Part shown: in pieces, positions 5,790 to 11,809 of the stretch
How positions within the stretch are numbered: position 1 is the first letter of the stretch
How the letters are laid out: each line of letters starts with the position of its first letter
Assembly: GCA_018065165.1 (NCBI GenBank)
Contig: JAGHTV010000067.1
Coordinates: 1 to 11,809 of the forward strand
Length of the DNA stretch: 11,809 bases
Source of the DNA: Candidatus Sodaliphilus fimicaballi
GTDB taxonomy: Bacteria; Bacteroidota; Bacteroidia; Bacteroidales; Muribaculaceae
Direction of reading: 5' to 3'
Made by a program: the position numbers and the translations under genes
The notes under the pieces: model-generated
Told to the model about the DNA's origin: nothing
Database searches by the model: none
The model's input: only the letters and a program-made list of their open reading frames with translations

Positions 5790-8117
5790 ATGATAAAGAA
5801 ACTCCTCATCTTAATCGCACTGCTCATACCTGCTGTAGCCCTGGCACAGTATGGTAGCGGCAGCTGGAAGGTTCACCCCAATTTTGTTGCCTCAAGATTG
5901 CAAAACAATGTTGACACAGGCGACAAGGTGTATTATCTGGTAAGCAATTGCCTTTACTGCTATGACAAGGCAACCAAGACCAACGAAGTCTTGAACAACA
6001 GCAACAAGCTCACCGATGTGACAATCACTAATATGTACTACAACGACAGCAAGAACTACTTGCTGCTCACCTATGACAACTCTAACATTGACATCATCTT
6101 GAGCGACGGCCGTGTTGTGAACATACCCGAGATTAAGGATGCCGTATTAAGCCAGTCTAAAGCAATCAACCATGTCACCTTCAACGGCAACAATGCCTAT
6201 GTGGCAACCGACTTTGGATATGTGGTTATCGACGGCAACAAGTTTGTGATGACCGAGAGCCGCTTGTGGGGCATCAAAGTGCTATCTGCAGCCAAGGTGG
6301 GGCAAAACCTGATGTTCAGCTACATGTCGGGCATATACCTGTGCAACGAGAATGCGATACACGAGACATTAGCCGACTTCCGCAATTCTACCATTTGGCG
6401 TCACGACATGACATTCCATCCCATTGACGACAGTCACTTCTTCATCAATGTGAGAGACTCTCTCGAGGTTGTGACTATACAGAGCAATGGTTCATTGACA
6501 AGCAAGACAATTGCACACGGCGATGTTACAAGCATACAGCGCACTCCCACCGGCTTCATTGCCAACATGCCCAAAAACAACTGCTACCTCACAACCGATG
6601 AGCACGGCGACAACCCCACAACAGTAGCTTGTGACAACGAACTCATGAGCTGTAACCCCAATGGCGATGGCACAATGTGGGCACTGAGCGGCAAGGGCGT
6701 ATATCCTGCTAACGAAAGCGGCAAAGCCGACCTGCCCGATGGCATAGGCATCCAGACATCGGCCTTCTGGACAACCTACAATCCTGGCGATAACAAGATA
6801 TACTTGGCCAGCACCACCGACAATGCCTTGCTCACCAGCGCCAACATTGGTGCTAAGACTGAGATTTGGACCTACGACGGAAAGGTGTGGCAAGATGTTA
6901 CTCCTCCTGATGTGCCACTGTATAGCGGGGGCAAAGATACATATCAAGGCAACTACTGGCTTGACTTTGTGGGGGGCGCCAAGTCAGAATATGTGTGTGC
7001 TACTCGCGCTGCTGGTGTCATGCATGTGGTCGACGGCAAGATTGTGGGCAACTATTACTATACCAACACCCCGCTCAACGACAAGTACAAACCCGCTACT
7101 GCTATCGATAGCGAGGGCAACCTGTGGCTGGCACAGTCTTACAAGACCAGTGGCAAAGCTGTTGCCATGCTTCCCCGCAACAAGTTTGCAAGTCCTGCAG
7201 GCCAAGCCTCAATAGACGACTGGTATGCTCCCAATGTGCCCAACATGGATGTAAACTCGTTTAAGCGTTCTTCGTTTGTCATCTCTAAGAAAGGTGACAT
7301 CAAGTTGTACTGCTCGGGCGACTATCAAAAGCAGGTGGTTTTCTGGGACAGCAAGGGAGACGCCACTAACCTGAACCCCGATAGCCGCTCTTACACACAG
7401 TTCAAGGACTATGAGGACAAGACCTTCCAGTGGAACAATGTAATGTGCCTCTTCCCTGCAGCCAATGGCGATGTGTGGATAGGCACCAATGCCGGCATAG
7501 CATCGTTTGACCCAACACAGGCATTTGGCAACGACTTCCGCGTCAATCACATCAAGGCCGTGCGTGACGACGGCACTGGCGAGGACTACCTGTGCGACGG
7601 ATTGCAAATCAACTATATTACCGAGGATGACCAGCAACGCAAGTGGATAGGCACCAATACCGATGGCATATACATCGTGAGCCCCGACGGCAAGAAGGTG
7701 CTGTACCACTTCAACACCGAGAACAGCATCATGCAGTCTAACACCATCTACACCATTGCCTACAATCCCACGACAAGTTCGGCAATCATCGTAACCAGCA
7801 ATGGCGTGGTTGAGTACTTCTGCGATGTTACCCCCTCGGGCGACAACTATGACAATGTGAAGGTCTATCCCAATCCCGTGCGTCCCGACTACACTGGCTA
7901 TGTAACCATCTCGGGCCTCATGAGTAACTCTAGCGTAACCATTACCGACGCTAGCGGCAAGGTATACAAGCAACTCGTGAGCGAGGGTGGCTTGTGCTCA
8001 TGGAACTGCTGCACCGAGGCCGGCGACCGCGTTCCTACTGGCACCTACACCGTAAATGCTGCTCCCAACGGCGACACACCTCTTAAACCCGTAGCAACAT
8101 TCTTCGTAATTAAGTAA
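5790..8117 (+). CDS. PorZ-like double beta-propeller protein with T9SS-type C-terminal domain (copy B)
   Basis: 775 aa with a signal peptide (MIKKLLILIALLIPAVALAQ). It aligns along its full length with the preceding gene, with roughly half of residues identical by eye, so the two are an old tandem duplication. Shared landmarks are RLQNN-DTGDK near the N-terminus, AKTEIWTYDG and VTPPDVPL in the middle, SFKRSS and ISKKGDIK, the Reg_prop-like WIGTNAGIASFDP (near 563), and a C-terminal domain from about 692 with VYPNPVRP, GGLCSW and GDRVPTGTY. The C-terminal domain is about as conserved as the rest, which suggests that both copies still use it. The gene starts 25 bases after copy A, with no promoter between, and ends 2 bases before the WbqC gene. 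As in copy A, the domain has a Cys pair (W-N-CC; W-D-CC in copy A) where most such domains have WDG. Confidence 0.68.
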   Translation: MIKKLLILIALLIPAVALAQYGSGSWKVHPNFVASRLQNNVDTGDKVYYLVSNCLYCYDKATKTNEVLNNSNKLTDVTITNMYYNDSKNYLLLTYDNSNIDIILSDGRVVNIPEIKDAVLSQSKAINHVTFNGNNAYVATDFGYVVIDGNKFVMTESRLWGIKVLSAAKVGQNLMFSYMSGIYLCNENAIHETLADFRNSTIWRHDMTFHPIDDSHFFINVRDSLEVVTIQSNGSLTSKTIAHGDVTSIQRTPTGFIANMPKNNCYLTTDEHGDNPTTVACDNELMSCNPNGDGTMWALSGKGVYPANESGKADLPDGIGIQTSAFWTTYNPGDNKIYLASTTDNALLTSANIGAKTEIWTYDGKVWQDVTPPDVPLYSGGKDTYQGNYWLDFVGGAKSEYVCATRAAGVMHVVDGKIVGNYYYTNTPLNDKYKPATAIDSEGNLWLAQSYKTSGKAVAMLPRNKFASPAGQASIDDWYAPNVPNMDVNSFKRSSFVISKKGDIKLYCSGDYQKQVVFWDSKGDATNLNPDSRSYTQFKDYEDKTFQWNNVMCLFPAANGDVWIGTNAGIASFDPTQAFGNDFRVNHIKAVRDDGTGEDYLCDGLQINYITEDDQQRKWIGTNTDGIYIVSPDGKKVLYHFNTENSIMQSNTIYTIAYNPTTSSAIIVTSNGVVEYFCDVTPSGDNYDNVKVYPNPVRPDYTGYVTISGLMSNSSVTITDASGKVYKQLVSEGGLCSWNCCTEAGDRVPTGTYTVNAAPNGDTPLKPVATFFVIK

Positions 8118-8119
8118 CA

Positions 8120-8752
8120 ATGATTATAACCGGTAGCATGGCAGCTGGCAGCGTGCGTTATTATGCAGCATGCATCAAGGCCGGCACAGTGGCTGTGGAC
8201 ACTGGTGAGCAACACCTGCCCCTGCGTCACAGTCATCACCGCTATGCCATTGCTGGTCCTAATGGCGTGCAGCAGCTTACCGTGCCCCTCATGGGAGAGA
8301 CTAATGCCATGCCAGTACCCTTGCGTGATGTACGCATCAGCGAGCACGCTGCGTGGCGACGCCTGCACTGGGGAGCACTATTCTCGGCCTATGGCCGCAC
8401 GCCCTACTTTGACTATGTTGCTGCCGACCTGGAGCCCGTGATAATGGGGTCACAGCAGTGGCTTCTCGACTATAACGAGCAGTTGCAACAGGTTATCGTC
8501 GACTTTATGGACCTGCCCATAAAGTTTGTGCATGCCTGCGATGTAGACTTGACCAACGCTACCGACCTGCGTCGCGCCCTGGGTGGCAAGAAGGCCGACA
8601 CGCTACCCATCGACAATGTTCCCTACTACCAGGTGTGGCAAGAGCGTCATGGCTTTCTGCCAGGCTTGAGCATCCTGGACCTGATGATGAACATGGGCCG
8701 CGAAGGCATCTTCACACTACTTAAAATGACACAACAAAACCAACTATTATAA
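8120..8752 (+). CDS. WbqC family protein
   Basis: 210 aa, the usual length for the WbqC-like family. Family blocks are visible in order: an N-terminal strand/helix followed by HRYAIAGPNGVQQLTVPL (about 40-57); the central block WRRLHWGALFSAYGRTPYFDY (about 79-99); and a C-terminal block with YYQVW, HGFLPGLSILDLMMN. There is no signal peptide, so it should be cytoplasmic. WbqC proteins occur in O-antigen and other surface-polysaccharide loci and are suspected to help attach an amino-acid or acyl group to sugars, but the reaction is not firmly known to me. The gene begins 2 bases after the propeller gene and ends in TAATG, overlapping the U32 start by one base, so it sits inside the operon. In many Bacteroidota, WbqC genes lie near signal peptidase I, which is also nearby here on the other strand. 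Confidence 0.88.
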   Translation: MIITGSMAAGSVRYYAACIKAGTVAVDTGEQHLPLRHSHHRYAIAGPNGVQQLTVPLMGETNAMPVPLRDVRISEHAAWRRLHWGALFSAYGRTPYFDYVAADLEPVIMGSQQWLLDYNEQLQQVIVDFMDLPIKFVHACDVDLTNATDLRRALGGKKADTLPIDNVPYYQVWQERHGFLPGLSILDLMMNMGREGIFTLLKMTQQNQLL

Positions 8753-9999
8753 TGGAAAGGAAAGACTTTGAGATAATGGCCCCTGTGGGCTCGTGGGAGT
8801 CGCTCACTGCCGCGTGGCAGGGTGGGGCCGACGCTATATACTTTGGCATCGAAGGGCTGAACATGCGCTCTCGCTCGAGCGTCAACTTCAGCATCAACGA
8901 CCTGCACACCATAGCACAATGGTGCCACGAGCACGGCATGAAGAGTTATCTCACTGTAAACACCATCATCTACGACGGCGATGTCGACTACATGCACCGC
9001 ATCATCGATGCAGCTAAGGAAGCTGGCGTGAGCGCTATCATTGCCAGCGACATGGCAGCCATACTCTATGCTCGCAGCATAGGCGTTGAGGTACACATCT
9101 CAACCCAGGTCAACGTGAGCAACAGCGAGGCACTCAAGTTCTATGCCGGCATGGCCGATGTCGTTGTACTGGCTCGCGAGCTCAATATGGACCAGGTGAA
9201 GAACATCCACAATGTGATTGAGCAAGAGAACGTGTGCGGTCCTCATGGCAAGCCCGTACGCATCGAGATGTTTTGCCACGGAGCACTGTGCATGGCCGTG
9301 TCGGGTAAGTGCTACATGAGTCTGCACGAGAGTGGCTACAGCGCCAATCGTGGTGCCTGCCGCCAGATATGCCGCCGCTCTTACACCGTTACCGACCGTG
9401 AGACTGGCAACCAGCTCGACATTGAGAACAAATACATAATGTCGCCCAAGGACCTCAAGACCATCCACTTCCTCAACAAGATGGTCGACGCTGGCGTGCG
9501 CGTGTTCAAGATTGAGGGTCGTGCCCGTGGTCCCGAGTATGTACGCACCGTGGTGAGCTGCTATCACGAGGCTCTCGAGAGTCTCATCGACGGCACCTAC
9601 AGCGAGGAGAAGGTGGCCCAGTGGGACGAGCGACTCAAGATGGTGTTCAATCGCGGTTTCTGGGACGGATATTACCAGGGACAGCGTCTGGGCGAGTGGA
9701 CTATGAAGTATGGCTCAAGTGCCACACGTGTCAAGGTGTATGCCGCCAAGGGCATTCGCTACTTTGGCAAGCTGGGCGTTGCCGAGTTCCTCGTTGAGGC
9801 TGGCGAAGTGTGTGTGGGCGACGAGATTGTAATCACAGGTCCCACAACAGGTGCAGTAATGACGACGGTTGAAGAGATTCGTGTCGACCTCAAGCCCGTA
9901 GAGAAGGCCGTGAAGGGCGAGCATTTCTCTATCAAGACCGATACCAAGATACGCCCCAGCGACAAGCTCTTCATCTGGCGTAAGACCAATTTGGAATAA
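8752..9999 (+). CDS. U32 family protein (peptidase-like, TrhP-type tRNA hydroxylation candidate)
   Basis: 415 aa. The U32 signature is complete: E172-x-F-x2-G-A-L-C180-x4-G-x-C187-x-M-S190. C203 and C207 follow in ACRQIC, giving the four-cysteine set that binds a [4Fe-4S] cluster in studied relatives. The N-terminal half looks like a TIM barrel (MAPVGSWESLTAAWQGGADAIYFG at the first strand, with STQ and KIEGR later). The C-terminal 80 or so residues look like a small beta domain. Although first called collagenases, U32 proteins studied in E. coli (TrhP, RlhA, UbiU/UbiV) act in RNA or ubiquinone hydroxylation. The length is closest to TrhP, which makes 5-hydroxyuridine at position 34 of tRNA. 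That role is likely but not proven, and protease activity is doubtful. It is translationally coupled to the WbqC gene and ends the operon. Confidence 0.88.
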   Translation: MERKDFEIMAPVGSWESLTAAWQGGADAIYFGIEGLNMRSRSSVNFSINDLHTIAQWCHEHGMKSYLTVNTIIYDGDVDYMHRIIDAAKEAGVSAIIASDMAAILYARSIGVEVHISTQVNVSNSEALKFYAGMADVVVLARELNMDQVKNIHNVIEQENVCGPHGKPVRIEMFCHGALCMAVSGKCYMSLHESGYSANRGACRQICRRSYTVTDRETGNQLDIENKYIMSPKDLKTIHFLNKMVDAGVRVFKIEGRARGPEYVRTVVSCYHEALESLIDGTYSEEKVAQWDERLKMVFNRGFWDGYYQGQRLGEWTMKYGSSATRVKVYAAKGIRYFGKLGVAEFLVEAGEVCVGDEIVITGPTTGAVMTTVEEIRVDLKPVEKAVKGEHFSIKTDTKIRPSDKLFIWRKTNLE

Positions 10000-10001
10000 G
10001 G

Positions 10002-10092
10002 GGGTAATAGGTTAATGGGGTAACTGGTTAATGGGTTAAAAGGTTAACTGGTTAAGGGGTTAATAGGTTAAATAATGGGTTAAGGGATTAAA
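10002..10092. repeat. Array of 8-bp GGTTAAnn tandem repeats
   Basis: Starting three bases after the U32 stop codon, about eleven copies of an 8-bp unit with consensus GGTTAAnn run in strict register from 10002 to 10065 (for example GGTTAATG at 10010 and 10026, GGTTAACT at 10042, GGTTAATA at 10058). The end is looser, with one 11-base unit and then GGGTTAAG and GGATTAAA. The last two bases of each unit vary (TA, TG, CT, AA, GG), while GGTTAA is nearly fixed. Stops in all frames exclude coding. This is a small satellite in the gap between convergent genes; its role is unknown. The following bases, 10093-10152, are mostly C and T with several CCTCT runs and nothing else recognisable. Confidence 0.85.
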
Positions 10093-10152
10093 TCCTCTTT
10101 TAGTCATCTCGCGTCCTCTACCTTCCTCTATTACCCTCTGCAATCTTCTTTA

Positions 10153-10207
10153 AGAAAAAATACAGCGGCTAGATTATCTAGGATTTCTAGAAGATCTAGC
10201 CGCTTTT
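10153..10207. terminator. Bidirectional intrinsic terminator between convergent genes
   Basis: The arms AGCGGCTAGAT (10164-10174) and ATCTAGCCGCT (10194-10204) are perfect 11-base complements. Inside them a second stem can form between TCTAG (10177-10181) and CTAGA (10187-10191) around a 5-base loop. An A-rich run lies to the left (10153-10160) and a T-run to the right (10204-10207), so the hairpin can stop transcription from both sides: the U32 operon on + and lepB on -. The lepB stop codon is about 25 bases away. Confidence 0.85.
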
Positions 10208-10231
10208 ATCGTTATGTAAGCCTTGTGAGCT

Positions 10232-11644
10232 TTACTTCTTGTCGGGGTTGGCACTCTTGAGGATGCGGTTCCAGCGTATGCCCAGACCGCCCTTGTCCTT
10301 GTCAAACGAGATGAGGACAATCATGGGTGTACCCACGATGTGATCCTCGGGAACGAAGCCCCAGTAGCGTGAGTCGAGCGAGTTGTCGCGGTTGTCGCCC
10401 ATCATCCAGTAGTAGTCCATCTTGAAGGTATAAGATGTTGCCTCCTTGTCGTTGATGTAGATCTTGCCGTCCTTGACTTCGAGTTTGTTGCCCTCGTAGT
10501 TCTTGATGCAACGCTCATACTTGGGCAGGTTGTCAAGTGTGAGCTTGAGGGTAGCACCCTTCTTGGGAATCCACAGCGAACCATAGTTGTTGTGTGTCCA
10601 TCCATAGTCATAACCCACGGGGTAGGTGAGCATGCTGTCGTTGCTGCCCACGAGCATCTCGTCGGTCACACGCTCAACAGCGGTTACCCAGGGGTAAGAC
10701 TTGAGTTTCTTGACCATCTCATAGGTGAGGGGCATCTCATAGAACTGACCATTGAAGCCGCGGTCGTCCTTGCTCACGCCCAGCTCGTCATACACCTGCT
10801 CGGTAATCACGGTGCCATCGGTAGTGACAATGTAGCGGAACTGGATGTTCTCGGGCTCGTCAAGGGGCTTGCCGTTGATGTAAACGATGCCATTCTTCAT
10901 TGAGAACCACTCGCCGGGCAGACCCAGACAACGCTTCACATAGTTGTCGCGGCGGTCAACGGGACGGTAGATAATATCACCAAACACCTCACGATGATTC
11001 TTTACCACCTCACGGCCATTCTCGGCCACGAGAGTATAGTAGTCGGGGTTGGGGCAGTTAAGAGCCACAGTATCGCCAGCAGGGAAGTTGAAAACGACGA
11101 TGTCGCCACGCTCCACGCTGCGCATACCCTTGAGGCGGTGATATTCGAGCTGTGGGTGCTCAATGTAAGACTTGCAGTTCAGTATGGGCAACACATTTTG
11201 AGCCAATGGGAAGTGAAGTGGTGTTTGGGGCACGCGGGGGCCATACACCATCTTGTTCACCCACAAGAAGTCGCCTGTGAGCAGGGTCTTCTCGAGCGAA
11301 GAAGAGGGAATCTGGTAGTTTTGGCCTACAAAGAGGAACAGGAAGTAAACCAGCACCAGTGCATACACAATGGCGTCAATCCAGCTGCACACGGTGCGTA
11401 TAGCCTTATTTTTGATGGCCTTCCAGCAAGTGTAGGGTATAAACTGAGTCAGGTAAATGTCGGCCAGCAAGGGCAGTGCCAGCAGCACCCACCAGTTGCC
11501 TAGCCACGCAACCCAAGCCACAAATATTGCGGCCACGATGCAAAATCGCACCCAGCGCGTTCCCTTAACGCGGGCCAGACGCTCCTTGAGACCACCAGTT
11601 TGAGGATTATATTCGAGTTCGTTTTTGCTATTCTTGTCGCTCAT
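10232..11644 (-). CDS. lepB: Signal peptidase I
   Basis: 470 aa. This inner-membrane serine protease removes signal peptides from exported proteins. Hydrophobic helices lie at about 32-66 (probably two) and 88-107, followed by the periplasmic catalytic domain. The catalytic serine is S116 in IPSSSLEKTLLTGDF and the lysine general base is K237 in YVKRCLGLPGE. The GDNRDNSLDSR box is at 416-426, followed by YWGFVPEDHIVG. The protein is much longer than the E. coli enzyme (324 aa) because of insertions between S116 and K237 and a large one between K237 and the GDNRDNS box, as is usual in Bacteroidota. The residue after the catalytic serine is Leu (L117), where Met is usual. The ATG at 11642-11644 is the first good start and is followed by a typical basic cytoplasmic tail. 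The gene is convergent with the U32 operon and has its own probable promoter. Confidence 0.96.
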   Translation of the reverse strand: MSDKNSKNELEYNPQTGGLKERLARVKGTRWVRFCIVAAIFVAWVAWLGNWWVLLALPLLADIYLTQFIPYTCWKAIKNKAIRTVCSWIDAIVYALVLVYFLFLFVGQNYQIPSSSLEKTLLTGDFLWVNKMVYGPRVPQTPLHFPLAQNVLPILNCKSYIEHPQLEYHRLKGMRSVERGDIVVFNFPAGDTVALNCPNPDYYTLVAENGREVVKNHREVFGDIIYRPVDRRDNYVKRCLGLPGEWFSMKNGIVYINGKPLDEPENIQFRYIVTTDGTVITEQVYDELGVSKDDRGFNGQFYEMPLTYEMVKKLKSYPWVTAVERVTDEMLVGSNDSMLTYPVGYDYGWTHNNYGSLWIPKKGATLKLTLDNLPKYERCIKNYEGNKLEVKDGKIYINDKEATSYTFKMDYYWMMGDNRDNSLDSRYWGFVPEDHIVGTPMIVLISFDKDKGGLGIRWNRILKSANPDKK

Positions 11645-11671
11645 ATTCTATGTTTTATTTGTAATAATGTG

Positions 11672-11679
11672 CGAAATTA
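11672..11679 (-). promoter_or_regulatory. Probable lepB promoter, -7-like element
   Basis: On the minus strand TAATTTCG followed by CA differs at one base from the Bacteroidota -7 consensus TAnnTTTG. It lies 27 bases upstream of the lepB ATG, giving an expected leader of about 20 bases. No exact TTTG is seen at the -33 distance; T-rich TTTTTCG repeats occupy that place, so the call is moderate. Confidence 0.42.
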
Positions 11680-11689
11680 CTGCTTTTTT

Positions 11690-11719
11690 ACGAAAAACGA
11701 AAAACGAAAGACAAAAAAC
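11690..11719. repeat. 7-bp A-tract tandem repeat upstream of lepB
   Basis: ACGAAAA (11690), ACGAAAA (11697), ACGAAAG (11704) and ACAAAAA (11711) run in strict 7-bp register and end in AC. The block lies just upstream of the lepB -7-like element, covering the -33 region and beyond. Runs of A at this spacing can bend DNA or act as an upstream promoter element, but the 7-bp period is not in phase with the helix. Confidence 0.6.
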
Positions 11720-11809
11720 TTTTTCCCTCACGCAGATCTCGCAGAATATTTTTCAACTGACAGAACCGAGCCTATAGGCGAGCTCAATGGAGTGAGTAGC
11801 GGTTAGTGG
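11720..11809. other. Right-edge intergenic stretch without a supported gene
   Basis: These 90 bases hold no convincing gene start on either strand. Visible structure is a 9-bp imperfect direct repeat (CGCAGATCT at 11731, CGCAGAATA at 11740) and a perfect 10-bp palindrome GCCTATAGGC (11770-11779). The final bases could belong to a dispersed repeat or to a feature that continues past the window; neither can be settled here. Confidence 0.4.

Noticed and set aside
7209..7973. Long open frame (254 codons) on the minus strand inside propeller copy B
   Set aside because: It lies fully antisense to a well-supported gene with clear family motifs, and its protein is low-complexity (His/Val/Ala-rich) with no domain signal. 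It is a codon-bias shadow.
9100..9567. Minus-strand open frame inside the U32 gene
   Set aside because: The opposite strand carries the full U32 signature and cysteine set; this frame has no recognisable motif.
8752..9999. Collagenase or secreted protease reading of the U32 protein
   Set aside because: There is no signal peptide, and the four-cysteine Fe-S pattern matches the hydroxylation enzymes of the family better than a protease.
10994..11503. Plus-strand open frame (169 codons) across lepB
   Set aside because: It is antisense to the lepB catalytic domain and membrane region, with no domain or promoter of its own.
11600..11806. Plus-strand open frame at the right edge
   Set aside because: It begins antisense to the lepB start and runs through the lepB promoter and repeat. 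It has no domain and unlikely codon use.

Overview
The window looks like chromosomal DNA of a gut-type Bacteroidales (Prevotellaceae or Muribaculaceae are my best guesses). The reasons are the Bacteroidota promoter pattern (TTTG, 19-20 bp, TAnnTTTG), the lack of Shine-Dalgarno sites, an ECF sigma factor paired with a barrel-bearing anti-sigma protein, PorZ-like propeller proteins ending in a type IX secretion (T9SS) style domain, and a long Bacteroidota-type signal peptidase I. No mobile element, CRISPR array, tRNA or rRNA was seen.

Positions 1-2259 (+) hold a signalling operon: the 3' end of an ECF sigma factor, an overlapping gene for a protein built to cross both membranes (cytoplasmic anti-sigma segment, one inner-membrane helix, Pro/Thr/Glu-rich periplasmic linker, outer-membrane beta-barrel), and a NigD-like lipoprotein. 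This matches the Das/Dma (dual membrane-spanning anti-sigma factor) arrangement known from Bacteroides, where it controls outer-membrane vesiculation.

Positions 2260-3308 (+) hold a BASS-fold (bile acid:sodium symporter type) transporter with its own promoter, overlaid by a 12-bp tandem repeat.

Positions 3309-9999 (+) look like one operon: a promoter, a leader with a strong hairpin, two tandem PorZ-like double-propeller exported proteins, a WbqC-family protein and a U32-family Fe-S protein. Gaps between genes are 25, 2 and -1 bases. PorZ is known to present anionic LPS to the T9SS sortase, and WbqC proteins are tied to surface polysaccharide, so the first three genes may share a cell-surface role. 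The U32 protein is more likely a tRNA-modification enzyme that is only co-transcribed.

Positions 10000-10231 separate convergent genes and hold an array of 8-bp GGTTAAnn repeats, a pyrimidine-rich stretch and a bidirectional terminator. Positions 10232-11644 (-) encode signal peptidase I (LepB). Upstream of it lie a probable promoter and a 7-bp A-tract repeat. The last 90 bases have no supported gene.
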